NCBI RefSeq assembly: GCF_002865645.1
Contig: NW_020194517.1
Location: 744,001-808,000, forward strand
Source of the DNA: Hyaloscypha bicolor E
Lineage: Eukaryota > Ascomycota > Leotiomycetes > Helotiales > Hyaloscyphaceae
Direction: 5' to 3'
Length of the DNA stretch: 64,000 bases
Shown: positions 1 through 10,959 of the stretch, piece by piece
How the letters are laid out: every line of letters starts with the position of its first letter
Numbering within the stretch: position 1 is the first letter of the stretch
The notes under the pieces: model-generated
Told to the model about the DNA's origin: nothing
What the model saw: only the letters and a program-made list of their open reading frames with translations
The model's database searches: none
Program-made: the position numbers and the translations under genes

Positions 1-669
1 ACGACCGATTCGAATAAGCAACTCAAGTTTCTTCACGACCGAATGCCTGTCATATTTGAAAATAGCTCGGAAGAGCTTCGGACTTGGCTAGATCCGAATC
101 GCTTAACTTGGTCGAAGGAACTACAAAGTTTGCTGAAACCATTCCAAGGAGAATTAGAGGTGTATCCCGTCAGCAAGGAAGTTGGAAAAGTTGGCAACAA
201 TTCTCCTAATTTCATCATTCCCGTCGCAAGCAGCAAGAACAAGTCGAACATTGCAAATTTTTTTGCGAAGAGCGCTTTGAAAGATACCTCAAAGCTTGGG
301 GTCACAGCCAAGACTTCGAAATTAGTCGAATCCAAGAGCGAGAGCGCCCAGAAGGAGACGAAGGAGACGCCAATCAAAGCCGAGGACGAGGATCGTAAAA
401 CCGTCAACCACTCTGGATCCGAAGATAATGCCCCTCTACCTGCTCCAAAAGAGGAAGCCAAACAGGGAATCAAACGAGAGTTGGATGTCCCAGACGAGGA
501 GTCACTAAAGAAAGTAGCAAAAACATCCGCCAGTCCATTTAAAGCGTCCTCTCCTCCCAAGCCAGCCCGCAAGACAAGAAGTGCCACAAGCAATAATACA
601 GCAAGTCCTTCTAAAACTTCGGGAAAGGACAAGGGCAGTCAGAAGATAACGAATTTCTTTGGGAGATAA
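1..669 (+). CDS. SRAP/HMCES-like abasic-site protein, C-terminal part (partial)
   Basis: The reading frame is open from the first base and ends at TAA 667-669, so the N-terminal part (in this family the catalytic Cys2 and most of the SRAP fold) lies outside the window. The visible 222 codons begin with a block around residues 14-45 (RMPVIFENSS, then LRTWLDP) that matches the C-terminal edge of the SRAP domain, where HMCES/YMR114C proteins bind abasic sites in single-stranded DNA. The rest is a lysine, serine and proline-rich disordered tail. Two PIP-box-like motifs occur: KSNIANFF (near 250-273) and SQKITNFF at the extreme C terminus (near 640-663). Both have the I-x-x-F-F core that contacts PCNA but lack the leading Gln. 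Family assignment is by recognition of sequence; role in replication-coupled abasic-site repair is from family knowledge. Confidence 0.72.
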   Translation, partial: TTDSNKQLKFLHDRMPVIFENSSEELRTWLDPNRLTWSKELQSLLKPFQGELEVYPVSKEVGKVGNNSPNFIIPVASSKNKSNIANFFAKSALKDTSKLGVTAKTSKLVESKSESAQKETKETPIKAEDEDRKTVNHSGSEDNAPLPAPKEEAKQGIKRELDVPDEESLKKVAKTSASPFKASSPPKPARKTRSATSNNTASPSKTSGKDKGSQKITNFFGR

Positions 670-901
670 GTGGCAGGTGGCGTTCATGTCAGATACCAGA
701 ATCGGAGTTTGGCGTCCAGTGGTGTTGTCTCATAACTGTGGGTGAAGCCTTCATCAATGGTGGCAAATGTTTATTACGCAATTAGTTGGAAGAAACATGA
801 CCGGACCATCATGTATATTTACAAATGAACGGTAAGTATATACAGTGCGTCAAGCGAGAAAACCATGCGCTTTATTTGCAATTTCCAGCCGTCGGCCAAA
901 T

Positions 902-2526
902 TTATCGTGCTAAGCAAGACTTTACAAGTGAAGTATCTTGCATATTTGTTCCGCTCCCAGTTGGGGTCTCCGTGAGAACTGTTTCATATCGTTAACTATA
1001 ATCTGGCAAGTAGGGCCTTCAAGAAATGCTGACCATATGTCGAGTCGAATGAGCCTGCGGACCACCCAATGTAGCCCAGGTAGACGTCAGAATTTGCACT
1101 AAATAAATTGTTTAGCATCGGTTCATCGCAAACGTTAGAAGGAGGCTGTACTTGATGAATGCTATTTGTGTACACAACAGCTTCTGGCACGACGCTACAT
1201 TGCCACCGCCTGTCTCCGAATTCAAAGCCATTCTCTTGTTTGTTCGAAGCCATGCAGCAAGGGGCTGGAAGGCATCGGCACTTGAACAAATCAGCCACAT
1301 GTTACTTTATGGGGAAAGGGAAAAGGGAGCCGAGAGCTGTGACATCATCCCGCTAGCTAGTTTAATAGGGACCTCGGGGCATGGAGAAAGAAATAGGTTC
1401 TTTACACATTGTCTTTCGTGCATTCCGGGTGTGTTCCACTGTTATCACTATCCAAGTATTTGTGTACGTCGAAGACGAGGTTTGTGGTAGTGCCACCTGG
1501 GTTCGTGACATTAAGCAAAGCTGGGCCCGATCTGCCATGGAATCAGTATGGTTATTCCCTAATTTTCAAAACAGCAAGCTCAGAAGCTTGGTGGCTCCTG
1601 AGAAGCTCTCGGCCTCTGAGTTTTCACAAGTATCGAAAGTCTTACCCATTCGAGATAAATGCTCCAGCCGAAGTGTAGTCATTTCCTGGCAAGAGAACTT
1701 AAGATCCATTAGATTGTGTGTTATCACTGCGGATCTACGAGTACTTACTTAACTGGGTAGTTGCGCCAGCTCCTCGGATTGCGTTGACGACAAGTTGGAC
1801 GGTAGCAGCCCACTTGGTAATGTCTACCTCGTGAGGTTCGTTCATTACGCCAAATATGATATTGCCAGTTCTCTTGTATTTTGTCGCAAGTTGCGTCCAT
1901 AAGTTAACAAACTGGTCATTTGTGGGCCCTGATCCTTGACCTATAATCTGTCCATTCCAGCGTGCGTAGTTGTGAACGTCAATAACACAGCTTGCACCGG
2001 TGGCTAAACATGCTTGAACAAGTTGATCGTATTTTGCGAGGTTCCCTGAATCAAGGGTTCCTCCTAGCTTGTTATTGACCAGATACTGCCATCCAACTGG
2101 AAGTCTGAAGATGTTCATGTTGTCGTTCGTGGCAAAGTGTTGCATCTGAGCTTCCCCATCTGGTCCATTCAGTGCCCTTACAGGAGGGTATACTTTCGAA
2201 ATATTTTGGCTTCCATCAGTCAGACACCCGAAGTCGAAGCCTGCAATGTTCACTCCAACTGACAACTTGTTAGCGTAACGTTATGTCAGAAGTGTTGATA
2301 GCTCACCAAATTTGACCTTGCCAGTTCCGCTTGGGGCAGGAGGCGCAGCGGTTGATGCTACTGTTTGCACGTCAGCATTAGCTTTTATGACCCGGTCCAG
2401 TGACTGTCGGAGTTCGAGAGGTGTAGCCAACCAGTACTGCTTACCATCAATGTTACCAGGCAAAGCAAGTGCCCCACTGGAAAGCAAAATGCATGAGAAT
2501 ACGAAAAGCCTCATTTTGAATTTCAA
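902..2526 (-). CDS. GH5 subfamily 5 endo-beta-1,4-glucanase (secreted cellulase)
   Basis: Seven exons can be joined: 2526-2307, 2258-1749, 1697-1646, 1531-1406, 1280-1152, 1098-1034 and 978-902, giving 392 aa. The start ATG has an in-frame alternative at 2514. A signal peptide (core LFVFSCILLSSGALA) is followed by a short Ala/Pro linker and then the catalytic domain: GVNIAGFDFGC near the N terminus, the acid/base motif VMNEPHE in exon 2, FDVHKYLDSDNSGTH, the nucleophile region SETGGGNV, and NSDVYLGYIGW. The C terminus LTETPTGSG...SCLAR matches Trichoderma Cel5A/EGII-type enzymes. The CBM1 module found at the N terminus of Cel5A is absent. It should cleave internal bonds of cellulose outside the cell. 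Introns are 48-125 nt with good donor and branch signals. Exon joins are inferred but all are in phase. Confidence 0.9.
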
Positions 2527-2590
2527 GATGCCCTGGATTTAGTCCTAGAAAAAGAGATCATAAACCGCGAGTACAGGAGCAGCCCCTATA

Positions 2591-2598
2591 ATTATATA
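2591..2598 (-). promoter_or_regulatory. TATA-like box of the GH5 endoglucanase gene
   Basis: TATATAAT on the minus strand, about 65 nt upstream of the ATG at 2526, inside a short palindromic AT-rich stretch. Position and sequence fit a core promoter; no experimental support. Confidence 0.45.
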
Positions 2599-2599
2599 G

Positions 2600-4136
2600 G
2601 CTCCATCATGGAGGAGAACTCAATTCGAAACCACAAACTCCCCCACGATTCCCCCTAAAGAAGTGAGTGCTCTTTGACATTAAGTGGCTGTCGGGCCGAG
2701 GAGACTTCAGGGCCAAAATACAGTAGGGCTTGAATGTTCTCCGAAAGCTCAAACCTCGTGACATCCAAAGTCAGTGGAAGCATAGACTCAACTATTGCAA
2801 ATTGTCTTGTTTACAGTGATAAGCAACACATCTGGCTCTAAACAATGTTGACATCCTACCAAGCGGCGCGGATGGCCGTATGGGGATGCGTTCGTCTGAC
2901 GAAATCGATCAATATCCTACCATCTTAAGATAGGGTCATGTGCTGATGGTGATCCGAATAGAGAAACATCGGGCAATTTTTTTCCGGTGTCAATCTCCAT
3001 GTTTAAACCACGCATGTGGTTGTGGTTTCAAACGTCATGGGTATTAATCCGGAACGCCTTGCCAAGTTGGGGGGGTACTCAGGGGTAAACGGTCGGCAGC
3101 TTGAATCTGAATCTTTGGAATGCAACGACTTGCATGAGCGATTTGAAGTGTCATCTTTACCGAGATCTCGTTGGAGGAATAAATGTCCCTCGACTGATCC
3201 CAGTACACTCCTTAATGCCCTTAGTTAGTAATTCCAGCATGGCTCCTTGGACGCCGTATCCGTCGGCAGCTGTGCCCCGTGGAACACCTTGTTCAAGTGA
3301 ACCTGTCCTGTTTCATGGTGCCGTTTGTGTACTGACTTAGCCCAATTTATGTTTTATGTTTGATTGTACGGCTCCGTTCCCGGAGGTTGTTGTTTCGGTC
3401 AGAGAGGTTCAGGGCAAAACCGGGCCAAAACTACTAAATACTGGGCTGCATCTGCTTCTATTTGATTCTGACTGACCATGAAGTGTATGGCTTCAATTTT
3501 TTATTTCCGCAACGAAGTCACGATGTGACATAATCGCCTTGTCCCGATGTTCAACCCAAGAAGGCCAGGAACGGAAGTATCCCATGCTGCCTGGGACAAT
3601 CAGGAAGGTACCCCACATGTATGTTTTGGTGACTAATTCTCGCCAATATAACCACGATATTACGGAGAATCCCCGTCTGCCAAGACCTTCAGAATTGATT
3701 TTCACTATCATAAAACATCGTTCCAGAGTTCCACCATCTTAGGGTAGTATGGCTGCTCGCAAAATCAGAAAGGCGGGTAGGCATTTAAATGCGCCCATAT
3801 ATGATTTGTAGCTAGTAACTCCATTGTCCGCGACGCTATATTCCCAATTCGAGACAGCAGCAGCGCAGTCCCTGTCCGGACGATCATTAAACCACGAAAG
3901 TCCCAACAACAGGTGGTGATGCCCCAGCAGCGCTTAATGTTCTTATATTTTCGAGGAAGGTGCCTATCAGGCGGACTTTCGAGGCAGTGTCACTAGATTC
4001 GGATCAGCATGGTTCTCGATCGAGCACAGTATGAAACTCACGGCCAGATAAATATTGGTACATTAACAACATTGGCAGCCGCAGTCGCCATGGCTCCAAT
4101 AAGGGAAGATATGGCTGACGTAGAAATCTCAGATTC
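2600..4136. other. Intergenic region, no gene recognised
   Basis: Only short open frames without recognisable domains, signal peptides or coherent splice sites are seen here. Presumably it holds the GH5 promoter and decayed sequence. Confidence 0.4.
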
Positions 4137-4560
4137 CTAATTTGGATTCGTGTACAAAGAAGCGCTTGGGAATGGATTTACAACTGCAGCTGCGGTGATA
4201 CCACCAGGAATGGCTGTATCCGTTAGACTACCATCCACGGGAGTGGTCGATGTGGGTTTACTACCATAATTTTGGGCCGAGACTGGCAAGAATTGGTTGT
4301 AATAATCGTTGCTACAAGTGCACGTATATCCTGAAATGCATTCAGTTGACACCTGATATTGAAGCCCGCCACCTGAATGATCGCAATTTTCGGGACAGGG
4401 AGCTTTTGAAGTCTGATGGGTATGACTTCGTCTACACGGGTCGAAACATCGCCAGTTTGCCGGACACTCCGACCAACCTAAGATGACATCTCGACCGAGA
4501 TTTTTTGCAAGAGATTTTCAGTACATGCCCTTGGGCAGGAACAATGGAATGCTTACTGGG
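4137..4560 (-). pseudogene. Cysteine-rich secreted-type protein fragment (relic or partial gene)
   Basis: A minus-strand frame upstream of the TAG at 4139-4137 encodes a cysteine-rich stretch: ECPANWRCFDPC, then APCPENCDHSGGG, then TECISGYTCTCSNDYYNQ, followed by a Ser/Thr/Pro linker. The last motif resembles the CBM1 pattern (C-x-SGYTC-x-x-x-N-x-YYxQC), but the final Cys is Phe. An acceptor TTAG precedes the cysteine block and a GTAAGC donor lies about 80 nt further upstream. The exon I would expect there runs into a TGA with no ATG. Past the TAG the same frame continues into a hydrophobic tail, as in GPI-anchored proteins. I could not build an intact gene. It may be a degenerate cell-wall or carbohydrate-binding protein. 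The function is unknown. Confidence 0.35.
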
Positions 4561-5470
4561 GGACTTGATGCCAAATGCGAGTAAGTTAAACCAGGTCCGC
4601 GATCAGGGAACGGGTCAGTGGAACGCGCTCAAAGCTATGCATATATGGGGAAATTTCATGATGTTATTTTATTGACTCAAAAGCCCATCTACGGAAGGAG
4701 ATTCCGAAATGAGGTACGCGAGCAACGTTCTGATGGGCCGCACGGCAGGGAGCTACTTATTGGAGACTTTCTCCAGTTTTGAGAACTAGCTTCTGTCTGT
4801 ATATTTCACGAGATGATGTATATTCCGCCCGAGGATTTCGCCAGATTGCTATAAAATGGTAGAAAATTTCTCGCTACACACGAGACGGTTCAACAATCAT
4901 GTACAACGCAGCGAGGCGGAGAGCCGCTCTCAAGATAGAATATATTGAGATTCGTAAGCCAAGATGCCGCCTAAGTTACAGCAGCGAGGTGACTAAATAA
5001 ATCACTTTTGTAGGTAGGAAATTTTTGACCCGCTCCGTATTTTGTCTGAAGATGTATAAAGAGGGTTGCTGGCTAGAACTAAAGCCGGAATCGCTCTTTG
5101 CCAGGCTTGGGGCTAATCCTTTCATAGGAATCTTGCGTAGCGGGGCTGCTCAAAATGGCTTGCAACATGATCTGGTGATGGTTAGTACAATGAGATAGAG
5201 ATCTGAGCTAACGGGGCAGGCGCCGGTTGGATATATTAGCATAATAAGGAAGGATGAGATTGTGGTCGACAATCTATCCGTCGATTAGCCGACCTTGATG
5301 GCCGAGGGTCTGAGAAATTCAGGGGTAAATTTAAGCGAGGAGCCTCGGCTGGCTTTCAATGCCACAGCTGCCCAGCCTGCGGCCATTCTCTCTTGCCCCA
5401 GGCTGATCCCCCGCGATTCTCAGATGCGAAAGTTCTTTGCATCGATCAATAGATTGCGAGATGCAATCAA
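4561..5470. other. Intergenic region, no gene recognised
   Basis: No convincing coding frame, RNA gene or repeat seen by eye. Confidence 0.35.
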
Positions 5471-6311
5471 TCATGCATTTTGCGAAGACATGCAAGTATT
5501 TGCAATCGCCTCAGACAAAGCTTGCTGACACAAACTACACCGTTCCTGGCCCAGCAGTGCTGTCATGCTAGATTCCTTCACTCTTGCAGAAAATGGAAAG
5601 AATGAGGGTGGCATGTAAGGGATAGTGAGCAACACCGCGGCACAGCGGTGTCTATAAAAGCAGTAATAGCCTGGGTTGCATGACGCTAAATACGTATATA
5701 TATCTGCTGCCTTGGCGTGTCTCATCACAGTGGCCGCATAGGCACGTATATCCTGACCTTTCATAGCGTCATCTTGTGTGTAAACGTCCACGGATAGCTT
5801 CTTCATCGCTGTCGGTACAGAGTCCTTAAACCGGTCGATGAGAGCTTTAGCCCACACGTCAATGCCCTCTGGCGCAAAGCGAATTGCGAGTCGAGTAGTC
5901 TCTTCGATTTCCTCCGTATACCAGCGCTGTGTTATACCTCGCAGGCAAGAGTGCAGATTCCCACGGACAATTGCCTCTCTTCCTTCTCACGCATTAAATT
6001 TAAAAGAATCAACGAAGAGATAGACGTTCTTCCATACGGTGGCTTTTCCCTTGGTATTCGTAGTCAATGTCTTCCAGGGTCGTTGGTTCGAAAAACCTGA
6101 TGTCTTCCGGCGACCAACGCATAGAGACCCCGCTGGCGTTGACTTGGTTGAAATCGTTACCAAATCCGAAGGCAAGTAGGGGTGGTTTGGGGTTCTTGTT
6201 TGTTTGAGGGAAAGGGGTGAATATTTTGGGAGAGTTTCCACGCATGTCAGGAGACGAGAAATCTTGCCTTCCTCGCAGCTCTACCATCTCTTGCTCAAAG
6301 CTGAGCTCCAA
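5471..6311 (-). pseudogene. Decayed retrotransposon gag-like gene
   Basis: Three minus-strand frame segments together resemble the gag-like region of fungal LTR retrotransposons. Near 6120-6020 there is RWSPEDIRFFEP. A different frame carries KNVYLFVDSF at about 6030-6000, and after an in-frame stop a third stretch carries CLRGITQRWYTEE, WAKALIDRFKDS and AYAATVMRHAKAADI between about 5945 and 5690. These correspond to the conserved order (position of helix motif, W-Y-x-E-L/I, ALexRFK, and Y-x-x-x-I-x-RHAKA). Frame changes and stops show it is dead. No protease, reverse transcriptase or LTR was recognised nearby, so only a gag fragment remains. Family assignment rests on pattern memory. Confidence 0.5.
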
Positions 6312-6394
6312 GAAGTCTAAAACCCTTCAACTTCAGGCTCCCGAGGAGACCAATGCTAAATTGAGGTTTCATTTACAGCGGTAAGAAAAGGACT

Positions 6395-7655
6395 TTACTC
6401 TCCATGATCAATCTTCATGTTCTCAACTCCGCGCTCAATAACCCCTGGTCCAGCCATTGCAAACTCGTAGTCCAGGTCCGGTTGCGCTTCACGATAGAGT
6501 ATGTTCTTCTCGCTGCTCATCTTGAAGTTGTATGCAGCCTCTTCATCTGTAACGATGTGCTTTACCAGCGCAGGATTCCCTGCACGAGCTGCCTCGACGG
6601 TCAATTGAATGGCACACCCTCGATCCAAGAGCCCGAAGAGGAAGCCAGCTTCGTCGACGGTACTACCTGTAGACAGGAGGCCGTGGTTGAGAAGGATTGC
6701 AGTCTAAGATGTCAACATATGATGATGAGGAAAGTTCAGGAGGAAGGTACGATTACCTTATTTTTCGGACCCAACGCTTGAGCGATATTTCTCCCTTCCT
6801 CAGCAGCGAACACGATACCGCCGTAAGAATTGTAAACAGCAATGGAGTTGTGAAGAAGGCAAATATCCTGGTTCAGCATATCCAATCCCTTTGCAAACAC
6901 CGACCAAGTTCGGCCTGCATCGGTGTGAGCGTGGCAGACTGCGTGAACGTCGGGACGAGCTTTGTGGATTTCAGAGTGTATCAAGAAGCCTGCAGCATTT
7001 GCAGGTTTGGACTATCATACCCTCAGTAAAAGATACCAAATCGATTTTCCGAGAAACGAACCTTGTTTCCTCCCACCACTTTGCCGGTGTTGACATCAAG
7101 ACAGATCAAATCCCCAGCTGTCATGAGACCGAAATGTTTTCCAAGAGGATTCATCCAAATATAGTGCTCAAACTCAGGATCTCGCACGGAGATGTGACCG
7201 GACTGGCCTTCTGTGAAGCCTTTCCGAGAGAAGTCTCGGAATACCGCCGCGGTATGAATCAAAATGTGCTTTCGATGTTCCTCATGAGTCGAAAATTCCG
7301 GAATGCCTGTACAAGAGAATTATGAGTATGTCTTCCCTCAAATGAGAATATACAGCATTCCATGGATTTCTCATGATCTGATCTGTGGTACAACAAGAAA
7401 GAGGCAATGTGAAAAGATGTTGCTTGGCACGAAGTATTGGAGCTCTTCGAACGGGATTGCTATGAACACAGCATCTATCAAATTTGCATCGAAGATAAAG
7501 GGGAAAACTTTCTCACCAGCCTGGACTATGGGACCGTGACTGATTGCTTCCAGCGGAGTCTTCTCCTCAGCCCCATGGATGTGCTTTTCAACCTGTGCCT
7601 CTTTCGCCACCCCCACTCGCGGTACCACGATCTCTGATGTTGCCGAAGGAGCCAT
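6395..7655 (-). CDS. Class II aldolase/adducin domain protein
   Basis: Four exons, 7655-7517, 7306-7062, 7011-6757 and 6703-6395, give 315 aa. The protein matches fungal class II aldolase/adducin-domain proteins. It has the loop [12 protein letters not shown], a PLGKHFGL segment, [18 protein letters not shown], the metal-binding CHAHTDAG (His-x-His), and [12 protein letters not shown], where the last His completes the zinc site. Enzymes of this family (L-fuculose-1-phosphate aldolase, L-ribulose-5-phosphate 4-epimerase and relatives) handle sugar phosphates or related hydroxyacids, but the substrate cannot be told from sequence. Intron 1 is 210 nt, the other two 50 and 53 nt; the donor of intron 2 is the less usual GTTCGT. 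The key His residues are intact although flanking DNA is full of relics. Confidence 0.88.
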
Positions 7656-7989
7656 CTCTGCAGGAGTGACTAACGAATTTGCAGAAGAGGTAGAAGACGA
7701 GGTAGCGGTATCACTTGATGAATTGGAAAATTTGCAAACAGTCTCTGTAGAAGAATGTAATACAATACTTATTAAGCTTTAAAGGGCGTGGATGGTGCTG
7801 GGAAGGGCGCAATGCAGAATAGCGGGGTCCAAGAATGGGGTGGAGCCGCCAAATGCGGGTTTTTCCTTTTGGCTATCGTATGCTCACCAAATACGGAGAA
7901 TGGAGCGGACAATTCCGTTCGAGTGATAAAGAAACCATTCGATGGGTTTCAAAACGTTCAGTCAAGCAAGGCTGGTCGATCAGGGGGGA

Positions 7990-9470
7990 TATCATACAAT
8001 CTTGGTACCTACCTAACGACTCCCCTAATACTCCGAAATAGTCACCCTTCGGAAGTGCTACAGAGACCCGAGTCGAAATGACGGTCACTATGAGCGCCCA
8101 AATGGTCGCTCCCAGAACACTCTTATCCCGGAGAATTCTCAAAGTGTCATCCTGAATCCAGATCGACTGGTCGAACACCAAGAACCGGCTTCTGGTATTT
8201 CTCAACCCAGCAAGCATGTTCAAAGCTATTCTTGGGACCAAATGTGGGTCGACTTGCATGCTGGAAACTAGCATCGTTTCCCTTGATCATCTCATGAGAA
8301 TGGCGGATTCGGTCAACCATTTGTAAAGATCGATTTCCACGTAATGAAACAGGTTCCGGCCCGTTTCTCCTATCTCTGAATCTACATCTTGTTCCCAGGG
8401 ACGGAGGTTGCGAGCGTGTCTCTTGTGTAGAATCACACAAAGTCCTTATACACTGCAACCATCGTTGATATTCCAAGCCACCAGACAAGAGCTTCGAATA
8501 TTCTCCACCACCGACTTGCTCGGGATAGTGTGACGACGATGACAATGATGAATCCGAAGGCATTGTGAGTGACATCCATAGTAAGGACGAAGAATACTGG
8601 AGGCTTGTTTCCATTGCAAATTGACCAGCGGATGAAGTTTGGAGGTGATTGGCCTCGAAGCGTAGCTTCTGCAATCGTAGCACCTGGTTGAAGAGTAGAC
8701 GGATGGGTTGTATGCTGGAGAGCATGAAGGCAAAGGGCTCGATCTTTGTGGGGAAAGGTTCAATTCTCGGTGTGTGTTGAAAGCAAGGTAATGACGCATT
8801 ACTCGGTTGACCCCTTCTCTCATGGGCTGAATCGTGACTGTTACTGGTCAGTAAGGTATTGCCTCCCAAGAATTGCTTCCCACACAGGGTTGCTATTTTA
8901 AGCCAGTCTGCGGAGACACGGAGGCGTTAATTATGGTCTCTGGTATCAACGGTGCCACGGCTCTTTCATTCTTTATATCACCACACACATGGCTCTCCAG
9001 GCTCATGTCTTGCTCGTCGCCGAACAATGCACCATCTTTGATGTTACAGCCTATTTCCATCATGGTGGCAACAGCTTCCCTTCTGGCCTTCTTATTTTCC
9101 TTTTCATTTCTGTTCCCTTTGACAAGTCCGAGACTTCGGTGCTGACTGGAACCATTCCGGAGAAAGAACCTTCTCCTTTTCTGGCAATGCCTCGAAGCGG
9201 CGGACGTAGCTCTCTGTACCACAGAAAGAACTGATGATTTTCTGCATTGTGTTCCACATAAACCAGATAACTCATGAAATTATTCAGGGAGCGGGTCTAA
9301 CACGATTACCAGCAGGGAACCAACTTCTCCGGGTCATTGAGGTGTACCGGAAGGGCTTTGTTGTTTAGAACCTCACCAAAAGATTACCCCTTTGGAATCA
9401 CCCGCTCGGACTCCAAGAACAGTTAGAATTCCTCCCAGCTTTGGAGTGCTCGAAGTACTTACTTTTAGCT
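7990..9470 (-). pseudogene. Broken RGS-domain membrane protein gene (RgsC-like)
   Basis: Minus-strand segments in shifting frames recall a fungal regulator of G-protein signalling with C-terminal membrane helices. They run in the expected order. EVLNNKALP lies near 9370, and MSYLVYVEHNAENHQFFLWY near 9275 (start of an RGS domain). Then come MEIGCNIKDGALFGDEQDMS, LHALQHTTHPS, PPNFIRWSICNGNKPP, VTHNAFGFIIVIVVTLSRAS with the first helices, WVEKYQK, and finally SIWIQDDTLRILRDKSVLGA with IWALIVTVIS. The frame is interrupted by stops near 9330-9300, a shift at about 8440 and a further shift near 8190; introns alone do not explain these. RGS proteins speed GTP hydrolysis on G-alpha; this copy is unlikely to work. 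Whether an intact paralogue exists elsewhere is unknown. Confidence 0.5.
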
Positions 9471-10242
9471 CTATCAACATATCTCGCTCATTCAGTGGCA
9501 TTGGTAGGGCCAGTGGGAGGGTTGAGGTAATCTGGTCGACGATAGAAAAGAATGGACATATCGACGGTACATTTTTCAATGGTTCTCAAAAAGCAATCAA
9601 CAATAAAAAAAATAAAAACCAATGTCTGGGATAAAGAGCAGAGAGGCCATATGGAAAGGAAGGAAATCTCGGTCGCGCTGTGAAGCAGCTGGAAGATGCA
9701 CGTCAACCAAGGTCGGAGGTACGTTTGTATATCTCAGAAGGCCAAAGAATGCCTGGTGATGACCTGAGAAGAGGCTACTGGTTGGAGTTTAATAGTTCTG
9801 GCTCTTCTCAAATGTAGCTATTGGTTAGCTCTGGGCCGGGGCCGTTGAGAGGCAAGTGTCATTTCTCGAACAGCATTGGTCTTTCAAAATGGTGATCGTC
9901 AGTCCCAACTAACTATAGTTCAGGACTCAAGCTCCTGGCTCAGCCTTGATGTCAAAACGAGCCAGTGGGGAAGTGTTCTTTGCAATTTTGGCCCCAGCCA
10001 GAATGCCGTTTCCAGGTATTCGGTGAAGACTTCTTCAAGATGTGAAGCTCGTTAGTCTTCAAAATGGCATTTCTACAACAAACCAGCACACCTTGGTGCT
10101 GCAAATTGTAAGAAAATTGTTCATGTCTTTGCTAGTCTCACCGGACGCGTGGGTGACGCCAGTTATTTACCGGATCCAAGTTTTTCTTGGTGTTTAGGCC
10201 GGAGCTAGTTTTGCGGAAGAGATTTTCGACTCAGGTAAATTA

Positions 10243-10364
10243 CTCTCCCCCCTAATTAAATGTAACAGTGGGTCAAAGTGCAGGGGTTTTTTTGTACGGC
10301 AACTTGGACCGTGCCAGGCTGGTTCTGCGGGGACCCACTATTACATTTATTTAGGGGGGGGGAG
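10243..10364. mobile_element. Stowaway-like MITE with about 33-bp terminal inverted repeats
   Basis: A 122-bp element flanked by TA on both sides (10241-10242 and 10365-10366). The left end CTCTCCCCCCTAATTAAATG and the reverse complement of the right end (CTCCCCCCCCCTAAATAAAT) continue to match through GTAA(C/T)AGTGGGTC, about 33 bp with few mismatches. TA target duplication, CTCCC-rich ends and non-coding core fit a Tc1/mariner-derived miniature element. Seen directly; the family name is inferred. Confidence 0.7.
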
Positions 10365-10959
10365 TAACGGAATGACCAACTACCGAGAGCTAATAGCCAC
10401 GTGAAAATTAGTTGTGCTCTAAGAACGTGGACCTTAAATGGAAATTTCCGTCGACATTATCCTGGGGAATGTTTCTCAGGGTTTGCTACTAGTCTCTAGG
10501 ATGCCTGGGTGAGTGCTTGTACTCCTCCACTGCCACTGCTCCGTGGAGGCATGGTACAGTTATTAAAATGTCTGCCACCAAGCATACCTAATTGTGAAAG
10601 TCAGGGGTGTAATTTCTCATCTGACCTCCGACTGATGTCGTGTTCAGAATTGCTTAAAGAGTGTAGAAGCGATGGCCAGCGTCATTTCCCCCAAGATTAC
10701 CAGGATATCACGAAATTTCATCAGAGGTTAGAGCTTCGATAGTCGCAGTGGTAGGTACGGGGCAGGAAGGAAAGGGTTCTCTCCACGACTCATGCGTTCC
10801 TGGAATCCTATCAAGTGATCCTTTGAATACTTGGTGCATGTAAATGGTTCTTCGTGATTACGAGTGGGAGTAATTTCGATTTCCTCCGCTGTCTGTAAAG
10901 GTTTGATAATGGGGCAAGCTCGGTTGATTCCTAGCACGGCTCAAATCCAATCAGTTTCA
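10365..10959. other. Intergenic region, no gene recognised
   Basis: Short plus-strand frames only, without domains. Lies between the MITE and the 3' end of the cysteine-rich membrane protein gene. Confidence 0.35.

Noticed and set aside
1152..1490. 112-codon plus-strand frame
   Set aside because: Overlaps exons and introns of the GH5 gene on the other strand.
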